From: CAIRDP01 sp037138335
GTDB lineage: Bacteria; Bacteroidota; Bacteroidia; Bacteroidales; FEN-979
Direction of reading: 5' to 3'
DNA: 64,000 nucleotides
Assembly: GCA_037138335.1 (NCBI GenBank)
Contig: JBAXIO010000015.1
Location: forward strand, 46,663 to 110,662
The notes beneath the pieces were generated by a model. It ran no database searches. It saw only the letters and a list, made by a program, of their open reading frames with translations, and was not told the origin of the DNA. The position numbers were made by a program, and so were the translations under genes. Below are positions 26,190 to 34,840 of this stretch, piece after piece (positions within the stretch are counted from its first letter, which is position 1; the number at the start of each line of letters is the position of its first letter).

Positions 26190-26753
26190 TTATCGGATAT
26201 CTCCAAGAAAAACATTCCACACTTTAACTGTGTCCCTGCCGAAAATTTTCTCCCGCTTAACGGTAAAGATATCGATAGTTTTAGTCTGGACCAAAGTGTT
26301 TTTTTTCTCCCTGTTGCCGGCTCCTGTGAACCTTAAAGTAAAATCCAGCTGCCCCGAATATACAGTGTCAGATTCACGCTGAAGCGGTTCTTTAACCCTT
26401 ATCGAATCGAATTCAACCTCCTTCAGTGATGCAGGCATATGGTTCCCGTTGAGGAAAAGTGAATGGGCCATCTCGCCTGCCTTGTCCCTGAATGACTTGC
26501 CGGCCGAACTGTCATTCATGATCTTCAGATAATCGGCCAGGTCGTTCAGCTTTGATTTTGCAGTGACTTCGAAGGCCCTGAGAGACGCCTGGTCAAGATT
26601 CCCGCTCCCGAAAACCGAAGTTATACTGTCCCTGGACCTGGCAGCATCAGATTCCTCATGCAAACTCGAATCCTGCTCATTGTCGTTACAACCCTTTGCA
26701 CTACAAAGGAAGTAAATGATGACCAGGGGCAATATTCTGAAAAACCTTCTCAT
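26190..26753 (-). CDS. Lipoprotein-like exported protein in TonB receptor operon
   Basis: I do not recognise it. The 187-aa product has a basic start (MRRFFRI), a hydrophobic core and CSAKGCNDN, so one of the two cysteines is probably lipidated. The mature part has a helical half (about 45-110) and a beta-rich half (SGQLDFTLRFTGAGN...). The ATG overlaps the stop of the upstream gene (ATGA), and the TonB receptor follows, so it probably acts in the same envelope pathway. Confidence 0.7.
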   Translation of the reverse strand: MRRFFRILPLVIIYFLCSAKGCNDNEQDSSLHEESDAARSRDSITSVFGSGNLDQASLRAFEVTAKSKLNDLADYLKIMNDSSAGKSFRDKAGEMAHSLFLNGNHMPASLKEVEFDSIRVKEPLQRESDTVYSGQLDFTLRFTGAGNREKKNTLVQTKTIDIFTVKREKIFGRDTVKVWNVFLGDIR

Positions 26754-27721
26754 GACGGTAATTTAACCCTGAACCTTAATACTATGATCTTCCCGTCTCT
26801 CATCTTCGTGTCAAGCACTTCTATATTCTTCAGGCTTCCCGATGGCATGGTCAGCTTATCAATGAATTCCTGCTTGTTCAGGAGTTCCATTCCGGAAGCT
26901 GCTTTGTTTATTCCGTAAAGCTGGTATATCATCGCTTCGTCGGCAATCATGCCCTCCAGGTTTTTTCTTCGTTTACCCCAGTCATCGACCTTCATCTGCG
27001 AAAAATAATGTATCATCAATGCATAATCATTCGCATGAAGACTTACTGCCTCGTTCGCATTCATTTTTTTAACAATGCGGGTAATGGTGTCGCTCTGGTA
27101 ATAGGGCCCTGAAACAACCAGCTTTACCTTGCTCTTATCGGTTTTAAGGAAAAAATATCCCTCAGCATTACTGAACCCTACGACCGGCGACTCACCTTCG
27201 GTTAAAACCTTAACTTCTATTCTTGTATTGGTAATAGGCTCCCTGGTGTCGGCATCGTAAAAACTGAATTTATATTCCCTGGTATTGAACAGTTTGAACA
27301 CTCCGAAAAAGAGTAATACAATAATAAGTGCGGCCGCGGGAATAGTGATAAAATACCTGTTTGCCGCTAAAGCGGATGGCTTCGCTGCCTCAGGCATGGC
27401 AGGTTGTTCCGCCTGAGATGCTTCGATAAGATCCTTGTTCTTAAAAACGAAGTCATCCCAGTTTGCATAACCGGCATATTTGCTCAGGAGATTTAATACA
27501 TCTATTCTTGGCATGGATTTGCTTACCGATTTCATATGGGTGTAGAACCACTTTTCACTGATGTGGGCATTTACAACCTTAAGCAGTTCTTCCTGGAAAT
27601 CGGTTATCTCCTGTCCCTTCCATTCCGAAATAGAAGGATTAATACCCGGATATGATTGCTGCATCATGGCTACAATCTTTTTTTTCAGTTCATCGAAATA
27701 TCTTCGATCGCTCCGGGACAA
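26750..27721 (-). CDS. Single-pass membrane protein with cytoplasmic helical domain and periplasmic beta domain, regulator-like
   Basis: A 323-aa protein starting at TTG 27721 behind AGAGAGGA; an in-frame stop lies just upstream, so no earlier start exists. Residues 1-100 are helical and contain SMPRIDVLNLLSKYAGYANWDDF, a pattern seen in cryptic DNA-binding or signalling proteins of Bacteroidota. One transmembrane helix lies at about 123-145. The periplasmic part begins with a carboxypeptidase-regulatory-like stretch (KFSFYDADTREPITNTRIEVKV). This topology suggests a membrane-spanning regulator of the lipoprotein and TonB receptor downstream. No enzyme motif is present. Confidence 0.65.
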   Translation of the reverse strand: MSRSDRRYFDELKKKIVAMMQQSYPGINPSISEWKGQEITDFQEELLKVVNAHISEKWFYTHMKSVSKSMPRIDVLNLLSKYAGYANWDDFVFKNKDLIEASQAEQPAMPEAAKPSALAANRYFITIPAAALIIVLLFFGVFKLFNTREYKFSFYDADTREPITNTRIEVKVLTEGESPVVGFSNAEGYFFLKTDKSKVKLVVSGPYYQSDTITRIVKKMNANEAVSLHANDYALMIHYFSQMKVDDWGKRRKNLEGMIADEAMIYQLYGINKAASGMELLNKQEFIDKLTMPSGSLKNIEVLDTKMRDGKIIVLRFRVKLPS

Positions 27722-27755
27722 AGTTCCTCTCTTTTATAAGTTATTGTATGTAAAA

Positions 27756-27790
27756 CTCTTGTAAAACATTTTACAGGAGTTTTACAGGAG
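27756..27790. promoter_or_regulatory. Operator-like repeat: one inverted and two direct copies of an 11-mer
   Basis: CTCTTGTAAAA (27756-27766) is followed after 2 bp by TTTTACAGGAG (27769-27779), its near-perfect inverse, and then by an exact second TTTTACAGGAG (27780-27790). It lies between the divergent genes at 27721 and 27923, a typical place for a repressor or activator site. Confidence 0.55.
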
Positions 27791-27922
27791 TATTTCCAGC
27801 GATCCCGGGAAACCGGGACTAATTTCGCAGCATCAAAATACCCCAGGGTATTGTCAAACCAAAAATATGAAAAAGAACAAATGGAATCAAATTTAACAAT
27901 CAATAAAAAGGAGAAACAAAGC

Positions 27923-28504
27923 ATGAGAACAAAAAACAAAACCATCTTTTCTGCAGTAATTGCAGTTACCCTGTTGATATTCACAATGATTTCAACACCG
28001 GCTTTGGCCCAGAAAAAATCCACAACCATTAAGATCGGAACTTACGATTCGAGGGTTATAGTCTTCGCCTGGTCAAGAACCGATGCCCTGAAACAGTACA
28101 TGATGAAAATAGGACAGAAGACTGATTCTGCAACGAAAGCTCATGATTCGGCAAGAATTAAGGAGCTCGGCGTTGAGGGGATGTCGTACCAGCATCTGCT
28201 CCACCAGATGGTTTTCAGTACAGGATCTGTTGCATCGGTTATGACGGTTATTAAAGACAAGCTTCCGGAACTGGCAAAAAAAGAAGGAGTCAGTATTATT
28301 GTGAGCAAATATGAACTCAATTACAATGATCCCTCGTTTGAGATTGTTGACCTTACAAAACAGGTGGCGGCGCTTTTTCAACCCAAAGAGAATATTGATA
28401 AAATGGCCGGGGAAATAGCAGGCCAGGCGCCAATTCCTATTGAAGAGATGGGGATTGAAACCGAGATGCTTGACGGCTATTGCAAAATGTTTGGTAAAAA
28501 GTAA
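27923..28504 (+). CDS. Periplasmic Skp/OmpH-like protein (remote)
   Basis: I start at ATG 27923, preceded by AAAAAGGAGAAACAAAGC, which gives a clear signal peptide ending PALAQKK. The 193-aa product has an N-terminal strand IKIGTYDSRVI, a helical middle, and a C-terminal DPSFEIVDLTKQVAALF that recalls the OmpH/Skp edge (DITDQVI). Skp-like chaperones escort outer-membrane proteins. The similarity is weak and the helical arm is shorter than usual, so other periplasmic roles are possible. Divergent from the TonB receptor operon. Confidence 0.55.
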   Translation: MRTKNKTIFSAVIAVTLLIFTMISTPALAQKKSTTIKIGTYDSRVIVFAWSRTDALKQYMMKIGQKTDSATKAHDSARIKELGVEGMSYQHLLHQMVFSTGSVASVMTVIKDKLPELAKKEGVSIIVSKYELNYNDPSFEIVDLTKQVAALFQPKENIDKMAGEIAGQAPIPIEEMGIETEMLDGYCKMFGKK

Positions 28505-28531
28505 AAATGAAGGAATAAAACTCATAACTCA

Positions 28532-28566
28532 TCACTATTCACTGTTCACTATTCACTATTCACTAT
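28532..28566 (+). repeat. Five-copy tandem heptamer (TCACTAT)n
   Basis: Five consecutive 7-bp units (TCACTAT, with one TCACTGT) end 5 bp before the TATATTTG promoter element of the next gene. The short unit could expand or contract by slippage. Confidence 0.9.
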
Positions 28567-28570
28567 TTAT

Positions 28571-28578
28571 TATATTTG
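28571..28578 (+). promoter_or_regulatory. Bacteroidota -7 element TATATTTG
   Basis: Exact TAnnTTTG match 24 bp upstream of ATG 28602. Its upstream spacer lies within the heptamer array, where no TTTG is present. Confidence 0.5.
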
Positions 28579-28601
28579 TTTCAACCTTAAAACCAAAAAC
28601 C

Positions 28602-29006
28602 ATGTTAGAACAATTGCATAATCATATAACAAAGGAACTGGAGCAGAATACCAAAACCGATACGATCTTTATTCTGACCTCCATAGTTCTTAACCTGATC
28701 ACCCTCGCCGTGAATTCGGGAATGATAGAAAAATCACGTACGGAACAATCAGCGCTTATGGTGATGTTCATTTTCGTTGTTCTCATTATTGTTGTGAACC
28801 TTGTCGTGATTATCGGGCTCTTAAAAGGCCGGCAGACCAGGGTAAAGCTTACCAACGGACTTATTCAGATGTACCGTGACCAGAATGTTTCCAAGTATTA
28901 CGATGAAACCCTGCTTGGAAACTATAATGTGAGGTATAACCTGTTCCTCATGGTAGTGGTATGCACGGGCCTGATCGCATCTGTTGTTCCATTCATAATG
29001 AGATGA
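28602..29006 (+). CDS. Small membrane protein, unknown
   Basis: A 134-aa protein with an amphipathic N-terminal helix and three hydrophobic segments (about 23-40, 52-73, and 112-132). Between the second and third is a soluble loop (KGRQTRVKLTNGLIQMYRDQNVSKYYDE). The true start is ATG 28602, since the longer ORF runs back through the preceding gene and the repeat array. No family recognised. It overlaps the next gene (ATGA), so the two are translated together. Confidence 0.65.
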   Translation: MLEQLHNHITKELEQNTKTDTIFILTSIVLNLITLAVNSGMIEKSRTEQSALMVMFIFVVLIIVVNLVVIIGLLKGRQTRVKLTNGLIQMYRDQNVSKYYDETLLGNYNVRYNLFLMVVVCTGLIASVVPFIMR

Positions 29007-29416
29007 AAATCATGAAAACTTCAAGCATAAAAAAGCATTTTTTATCCCTGCTTGATCCGGCACGCCGCTGGTTTACCCTGATATTTTTACTTCTATCCAT
29101 AATCCTGGTCATTGCCTCACAAGTTATTGGCACGACAGATAATCCCCTTGGAATTGCAGCGCTTCTCGGCGGAATGGTCAGTTTGTTTTTTGCTTTTACT
29201 AATCCATGGAGAAATGCAACAAACTATGCAATAATGGCAGGGGTATGCCTTGGTCTGATCGCGCTCACTTTTCTGGCAATCATGGTGCTTTCGGCCTTGC
29301 ACAAAACCGAATATCTCAGCGAAGGCATTGTCATGGGTTTTACCGGCCTTATCTGCCTGCCGGGGATAGTCGCGGGAGCTGCAGGGTCTGTTTTTTGGGC
29401 AATCAGGAAAAGTTAA
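29003..29416 (+). CDS. Small polytopic membrane protein, unknown
   Basis: A 137-aa protein with four hydrophobic helices (about residues 22-41, 46-65, 70-93, 108-133). A basic N terminus suggests the cytoplasmic side. The ATG overlaps the previous stop. No catalytic motif is visible. The pair 28602/29003 looks like a two-component membrane module, ended by the strong hairpin at 29440. Confidence 0.65.
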   Translation: MKIMKTSSIKKHFLSLLDPARRWFTLIFLLLSIILVIASQVIGTTDNPLGIAALLGGMVSLFFAFTNPWRNATNYAIMAGVCLGLIALTFLAIMVLSALHKTEYLSEGIVMGFTGLICLPGIVAGAAGSVFWAIRKS

Positions 29417-29439
29417 TCGGAAGTTTTAATTGAAACTGC

Positions 29440-29482
29440 TTACGGTAATGCCGGGATTATTTAATTCCCGGCATAACCGTAA
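29440..29482 (+). terminator. Long hairpin terminator
   Basis: A 17-position stem TTACGGTAATGCCGGGA / TCCCGGCATAACCGTAA with a single A-A mismatch, then AGATTTTAATT. It follows the membrane gene stop by 24 bp. Confidence 0.8.
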
Positions 29483-29559
29483 AGATTTTAATTACTCTTG
29501 AAACTTCTCGATGCAGTGTTGGGATTATAAGGGGTTCATCTATGTTGTAAGGCCTTTCA

Positions 29560-30819
29560 TCACTCTGCTTTTTTCATAACCTGGTAAGCCATAAGGGCTT
29601 TACCGTGCCTGATATAGAGAACCCCATTGTCAATTACAGGGTGCGAGAAATGTTCTTTGGTCCCCTTTGGAATTCTGAAATAACTTACAATTTCCATCTT
29701 CCCTTTATCGGGCTTGATCAGGTTGATGATTCCCTTTTGGTTATAATAATACAGGTATTTCCCGTCGGAAATGATATTCCCGCTGCCGCATTTAAGGGAG
29801 TCTACAATATTTCCCGTTTTGGAATCCAGGCAAAGCAGTGACTTTTTGCTGTCGGAACAGGTATAAATATTCTCACCATCGACAATGAACCCTCCCATGT
29901 AATTATCAATCGTTGGATTTCTCCATACCTGCTTTACCGATTTCCCCTTATCCCCAAGTGCAAGCTTCACGGCCCCGTTCCCGTCGCCGGCTATATAATA
30001 AATTGATCCTCCTTCGTACCAAACGGTATTGCTGTGAGTATCGCCGTTGCCGAATTTCCTTTCTGCCGGTGGAGTGTTGACCTGTTCATCAACCCAGAGA
30101 AGCTCCCCTGTTTTGGAGTCAATTCCGAGAAGGGAATAAGCTGAAAATACAACAAGGATAGAACGTTCTGCAAATTTTACAAGGAGAGGGGAGTTATAGG
30201 CAGTCCTTTCACCCCTTCCTTTACACACCCATATGATCTTTCCTGTGAGCCTGTTGAGGGCAACCACATTCGTGTCTTTCCCACCCGGTGTGAAAAACAC
30301 CATATTGCCTTCAATCAAAGGAGATTCGGAATGCCCGTGCATTGGCAGCACCCCGTGAAGATCACTGCGCTTAACAAGCCATTTCAATGTTCCTGTTTTC
30401 ATTTCTATACAGGCCAGGTTCCCCATGCCTGAACTGACATAAATTAAACCTTCATGAATTGTGGGTGTCATGCGAGATCCCGGGAAGCTCCTGGTCCATT
30501 CTTTGTCAAATGCAGTCTTCCATAGGATCTTCCCTTTCATGTCAAGTGCAAATAGCCAGGCAGTGGAATCAATCTCTCCGGCAAGGAAAATCTGGTTTTC
30601 ATGAATAACCGGGGAACCGTAGCCGTTACCAATATCCTCATTGGCCCATTGCAGCACCGGTCCTTCAGGAGGCCAGAAATTTAGTATATTGTTCTCATGG
30701 TAGATTCCCTTGCGGTCGGCTCCCCTCCATTGTGAAACCGATTGTGCCATTCCAATGCTGCTTATCAGCAGAAGCAGTGCCAGGAATAAAGAATTCCTGT
30801 AATAAACGGTTGTTTGCAT
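29560..30819 (-). CDS. Exported PQQ-like beta-propeller protein
   Basis: A 419-aa secreted protein (signal ending SIGMAQS). It contains repeated WD/PQQ-type blades with the signature A-x-D-x-x-T-G-x-x-x-W: FALDMKGKILWKT, IEMKTGTLKWLV, LNRLTGKIIWVC, IDSKTGELLWVD, LDSKTGNIVDSL. Such proteins (BamB-like or quinoprotein-like without the dehydrogenase part) bind ligands or partner proteins outside the inner membrane. No catalytic PQQ residues can be identified. Transcribed alone. Confidence 0.88.
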   Translation of the reverse strand: MQTTVYYRNSLFLALLLLISSIGMAQSVSQWRGADRKGIYHENNILNFWPPEGPVLQWANEDIGNGYGSPVIHENQIFLAGEIDSTAWLFALDMKGKILWKTAFDKEWTRSFPGSRMTPTIHEGLIYVSSGMGNLACIEMKTGTLKWLVKRSDLHGVLPMHGHSESPLIEGNMVFFTPGGKDTNVVALNRLTGKIIWVCKGRGERTAYNSPLLVKFAERSILVVFSAYSLLGIDSKTGELLWVDEQVNTPPAERKFGNGDTHSNTVWYEGGSIYYIAGDGNGAVKLALGDKGKSVKQVWRNPTIDNYMGGFIVDGENIYTCSDSKKSLLCLDSKTGNIVDSLKCGSGNIISDGKYLYYYNQKGIINLIKPDKGKMEIVSYFRIPKGTKEHFSHPVIDNGVLYIRHGKALMAYQVMKKAE

Positions 30820-30953
30820 AGTTATTCTGAATTTATTTGCTAAGATAAAAATATATTCGGTACCCTCTTACCAGCCTGAATCTGATAACTAATAAACAGC
30901 AATAAACAGATGCCTGAAATGAAAATCTCATAAAAAATAATTACATTTAGGGC

Positions 30954-32507
30954 ATGAAGCCTGAAGAAAAATCCAATATCCTGATTGTCGATGACATTGA
31001 GCCCAATGTAATCCTGCTGGAAACGACACTGAGGCATTTGAAGGCTAATATCATAAGGGCATATTCAGGGCAGGAAGCCCTTATGAAGATAAAAGGCAAA
31101 GAACTTGCCCTTGCACTAATCGATGTGCATATGCCGGAGATGAGCGGGATTGAACTCGCTTCACATATCCTGAGGGACAGGGGCCGAAACCTAATCCCGA
31201 TCATTTTTATCACGGCTTATCCCTGTAACGATTTCGAGCTTGAAAAAATATACGAAACCGGGATCATCGATTATATTTTCAAACCTGTTCATCCCAAGCT
31301 GCTGATCAGTAAAGTCAAAATACTCCTGGAACTCAACAGGCAGAAGCATAAAATTATCGAATCGGAGAAACTTTACCGTATGCTTCTTAATGCTTCCCCC
31401 GAAGGTATCATCATAATGGACACTTCGGGTTCCATCAGGGAGATCTCTGCCATGGCCGCCGGCATATTCGACCTCACGAGCAATGAGGATTTTATAGGCA
31501 GCAATATAGTAACGCTTTTCCCTCCCGAAGAGCAGCCCAGGCTGCAGGAAGTGATAAGAGATACCTTCGACCAGGGCCCGACACATAACATTGAATTCTC
31601 CATTTCTCGCTCCGACCAGGTCCGGCTTACCTGTGAAATAAGCCTGACGCTCATAAAAGACCAGGGTGGGAAACCTACGGCATTAATGGCTGTGATCATG
31701 GATATCTCGGGCAGGAAAAAGATACAGCAACAAATGATACATACCGAACGCCTTGCAAGCATTGGTGAAATGGCCACGGGGATAGCCCACGAAATCAACC
31801 AGCCATTGAATATTATATCGCTTGGCCTGGAAAACCTTCTTGTTGAAATAAGCAAAATCGACACGGTTGATCCTGACTATTTCCACAATAAAGCAAAATT
31901 GATATTCAATAATATTGCCAGGATTACTTATATCATCGATGATGTAAAGACCTTTTCGAGGGTAAACCATGATTTTGCAGTTGTGGAATTTGATATCCAG
32001 GATGCAATAAGGAATGCCGTTGCCCTGATAGAAAACCAGTTCAGGAACTCCGGAATAACCCTGACCGTACATTTCGATAAAAATATCCCCTGCGTTCAGG
32101 GAGATCCGAATAAGTTCGAACAGGTGATCCTGAACCTTCTTTTAAATTCCCTGGATGCTATTGAAGAGAAGATGGGCATAGTAAAAACTGATTATAAATG
32201 GCTTGTTGAAATTAAAACTTCCAGGGACAAGCACTTTCTCCACATCGAAGTGATGGATAACGGAATGGGTATTAAATCGGCCGATCTGGACAAGATCATG
32301 CTGCCCTTCCATACAACCAGGAAAGCCGGTAAGGGAACCGGGCTCGGCCTTTCTATTTCTTTCAGGATCATCAAGGAAATGAATGGTGCCATTGATATTG
32401 AAAGTGAGTATGCAAGGTGGACCAAAGTGAAGATCAGCCTTCCTATGGAAAATGAAAACAAACATTCAGGGCAAGGAAAGCCCGGCAGGGGAAAGAAGCA
32501 CCCTTAA
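30954..32507 (+). CDS. Response regulator-PAS-histidine kinase fusion
   Basis: A 517-aa soluble protein. The N-terminal receiver (about 8-125) has ILIVDDIEPN, the phospho-Asp in LALIDVHMPEMSG near residue 56 and IFKPVHP. A PAS domain follows (about 138-262). The kinase part has the His box GIAHEINQPL (His near 278, NtrB-like HEINQP class), NLLLNSLDAIE, MDNGMGI and GTGLGLSI. The receiver at the front means it probably accepts phosphate from another kinase before signalling on. Upstream TACATTTA is a one-mismatch promoter element. Confidence 0.94.
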   Translation: MKPEEKSNILIVDDIEPNVILLETTLRHLKANIIRAYSGQEALMKIKGKELALALIDVHMPEMSGIELASHILRDRGRNLIPIIFITAYPCNDFELEKIYETGIIDYIFKPVHPKLLISKVKILLELNRQKHKIIESEKLYRMLLNASPEGIIIMDTSGSIREISAMAAGIFDLTSNEDFIGSNIVTLFPPEEQPRLQEVIRDTFDQGPTHNIEFSISRSDQVRLTCEISLTLIKDQGGKPTALMAVIMDISGRKKIQQQMIHTERLASIGEMATGIAHEINQPLNIISLGLENLLVEISKIDTVDPDYFHNKAKLIFNNIARITYIIDDVKTFSRVNHDFAVVEFDIQDAIRNAVALIENQFRNSGITLTVHFDKNIPCVQGDPNKFEQVILNLLLNSLDAIEEKMGIVKTDYKWLVEIKTSRDKHFLHIEVMDNGMGIKSADLDKIMLPFHTTRKAGKGTGLGLSISFRIIKEMNGAIDIESEYARWTKVKISLPMENENKHSGQGKPGRGKKHP

Positions 32508-32556
32508 AGAAAATATAGCAACATCTATTGCGATAGAAACTTTAACGTTAAGAATG

Positions 32557-33489
32557 TTATTTGGTAAGCACCAGGATCAGGTACTTCTTTTCGGCAAGAA
32601 ACGCCGTAGTGTCAATTTTCGAAAACTCCTTCCTCAGTTTTTTATTAAGTGATTCCCTGATCTCATGGGTCAGGTGGTGAAGCCAGGCCATCTTCACAAG
32701 CAACTTGTTTTCCAGATAAAATAGAAGAGGATTCACAATTCTTGTGATATACATGTTTACAAATTTCAGGGTCGGTAAAACATTCCTGGTAATGTCTTCC
32801 TGGTATATGATCTTCCAACCATGTTCCCCGGCAAGTTTTTCAAAATTCTCAAACCGCCGCCCCGACATCTTTTCATCTCCTGCCTTAATGGAGAAATAAT
32901 CGCAGATGACCCATCTTCCGCCGGGGATAATAAGCTCATCGGCTTTCGCAAAGCCTTTATTCATGTCGATGTACTGAAACGATTCAGCGTTTAACAGGGT
33001 GCCGTACTTCTTGTCGGTCTTTAATTCCTCGAACTTTACATTGTACGCCTGCAATTCAGGATGTTTATTTATTACATACTTCAACTGGTTGATATTAGGC
33101 GACAGTACATCCACCTTGAAACCTTTCTTACTTATCAGGTTTGCTATCCCGCCAATACCGCAACCGATGTCAAGGACCGGAAGGGACTTGTCGGCCAGGT
33201 GGGAAATAAGTTTCTCTGCGTAATTTATCTGAGCGGTTTCCACATCATGGAAGGATAACTTCTCAGGCTCGATATCTGCATTCTCAAAATATCCATAATG
33301 TAACATGTCGTTGGAAAGCATCTCGGAATAAAACCTGAGCTCCTGGTCATGGCTTACTTTACAATATTGTTTTTGTTTGCGGTGGAATTGCAATGCACGA
33401 AAAATCCTTACAGGGTTCAGCAGGCTTAGAAAATACGATGTCGGCCTCCTGGGCGATTTTCGCTTATGTTGATCAGATATCTGCATCAA
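32557..33489 (-). CDS. Class I SAM-dependent methyltransferase
   Basis: A 310-aa protein with the SAM-binding motif VLDIGCGIGGIANLISKKG (about residues 97-115), motif II-like VLSPNINQL, and ESFQYIDMNKGFAKADELIIPGG. The arrangement resembles cyclopropane-fatty-acid/SmtA-type enzymes that act on lipids or small molecules. The basic N terminus and hydrophobic/basic C-terminal third suggest membrane contact. TATTTTTG at 33547-33540 is a possible -7 element. It converges with the kinase gene. Confidence 0.85.
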   Translation of the reverse strand: MMQISDQHKRKSPRRPTSYFLSLLNPVRIFRALQFHRKQKQYCKVSHDQELRFYSEMLSNDMLHYGYFENADIEPEKLSFHDVETAQINYAEKLISHLADKSLPVLDIGCGIGGIANLISKKGFKVDVLSPNINQLKYVINKHPELQAYNVKFEELKTDKKYGTLLNAESFQYIDMNKGFAKADELIIPGGRWVICDYFSIKAGDEKMSGRRFENFEKLAGEHGWKIIYQEDITRNVLPTLKFVNMYITRIVNPLLFYLENKLLVKMAWLHHLTHEIRESLNKKLRKEFSKIDTTAFLAEKKYLILVLTK

Positions 33490-33692
33490 TATTCTTGTGT
33501 TAGTCCCGAAAAAGGTGGTTGAACAGTATTAAATTACACCAAAAATAAATAAATAAATCAAAATATGCCGGAATTGAAATATTAATGAACCGGATTGTCA
33601 CAGATTGTTTAATAAAATATGTCTTGACTTCGGCTTAATAATATAGTAATTTTATCAGGTCTCAACCAAATAGTCATTAAATCGTATTATGT

Positions 33693-34820
33693 ATGAAAAC
33701 ATTACGCGTTTATTTCTTTTCAATGGGCCTGTTGATCTGCAGCATACTTCAAGCCCAACCCAGCTATTTCGGGCCGAATTATATTCATGCCAATAGCGGT
33801 GCCAATTGTATCGGGGATTTTACAATCCTGAACACCTCAATCATCGGGAACACAGCTACTGATAAACTCATCTTTACCCACGTTTGGGGGCTCGCCGATA
33901 ACACTCACGAAGAATACATGCCTCACAGCAACGGGTTATGGCATACCGGCGCATCCTGGTCAATCTATGACGAGACCCGGGTGTCGATGGATACTAATTT
34001 AGCCTATAATGTGCTGAACTGCAAACAAAACGGAACGGCCTTCACACATACCGTTACCGCTGCAAATTCTGTTCTTAACTGGTCAATCATTGATAATCCC
34101 GCACTTAACGGCCATCCGGATGCAGTGTTTTTTATCACCAAGACCTGGGATAACGGGATCTATGATACGGCCCATATAGGTATCTGGTACGAGCAGGCCG
34201 TTTCGAAATGGACCGTGTATAATGAAAACAGTTCAGACGCCCTTGCAATTAACAGCACCTATAACATCTTTGTGCCCAGCACCGGAACATCCTATTTTAA
34301 ACAGGTGGCCACTGATAGCAATTATGTTACCTATATTGATAATCCGCTTACAAACGGGAAACAGAATGTGAAGATCTTTGTTGTACATGATTTTACCACC
34401 AGTTCAGGAACCATGGGCTATGTGAATGATGAGATCGGCGTATGGTATGACGGGGCAGGATGGTCTATTTATACCGAAAATCCAAACTCCTACCTGTTCC
34501 CGGGCGCAACATTTAATGTTCTTGTGATTGCCGATTGGCCCGTGGGTATAAATGATAAGGGCAACGTATCTGCGAACCTGAAACTGTCTCCAAACCCTTC
34601 CAGCGAATATGTGAGGATCTCGCTAAGCAATGAATCCTCGAAAATCAAATCAGTTGAGGTTTCTTCAATGGATGGAAGGAGTATGATGCGGAACGAGTTC
34701 GCTTCGTATATTACAATACCTTATGAGCTTAACATAAAATCACTGGCAAGCGGCTTATACCTTGTTAAGGTGATGACGGATGAGGGGCTGCTAACGGCCA
34801 GGCTCAGCGTTGTAAAATAA
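33693..34820 (+). CDS. T9SS-exported protein with three DUF7452-like repeats
   Basis: A 375-aa secreted protein: signal peptide to about residue 22, then three similar units of about 75-85 residues. Each has a WSIxDNPxLNGxPxA-type strand and ends in IGxWYxxAxxxWxIYxEN followed by TFNVLV-type. The C-terminal 80 residues (LKLSPNPSSEYVRISL ... SGLYLVKV) are a type A T9SS sorting domain, cleaved on export across the outer membrane. The repeat domain's ligand is unknown. The 203-bp upstream gap is AT-rich with no exact promoter match. Confidence 0.85.
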   Translation: MKTLRVYFFSMGLLICSILQAQPSYFGPNYIHANSGANCIGDFTILNTSIIGNTATDKLIFTHVWGLADNTHEEYMPHSNGLWHTGASWSIYDETRVSMDTNLAYNVLNCKQNGTAFTHTVTAANSVLNWSIIDNPALNGHPDAVFFITKTWDNGIYDTAHIGIWYEQAVSKWTVYNENSSDALAINSTYNIFVPSTGTSYFKQVATDSNYVTYIDNPLTNGKQNVKIFVVHDFTTSSGTMGYVNDEIGVWYDGAGWSIYTENPNSYLFPGATFNVLVIADWPVGINDKGNVSANLKLSPNPSSEYVRISLSNESSKIKSVEVSSMDGRSMMRNEFASYITIPYELNIKSLASGLYLVKVMTDEGLLTARLSVVK

Positions 34821-34840
34821 GATCCCTTTCATCCCCGTCC

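Noticed and set aside
32452..32652. 66-codon rightward ORF overlapping the end of the REC-PAS-kinase gene
   Set aside because: It overlaps both the kinase end and the convergent methyltransferase and shows no motif.
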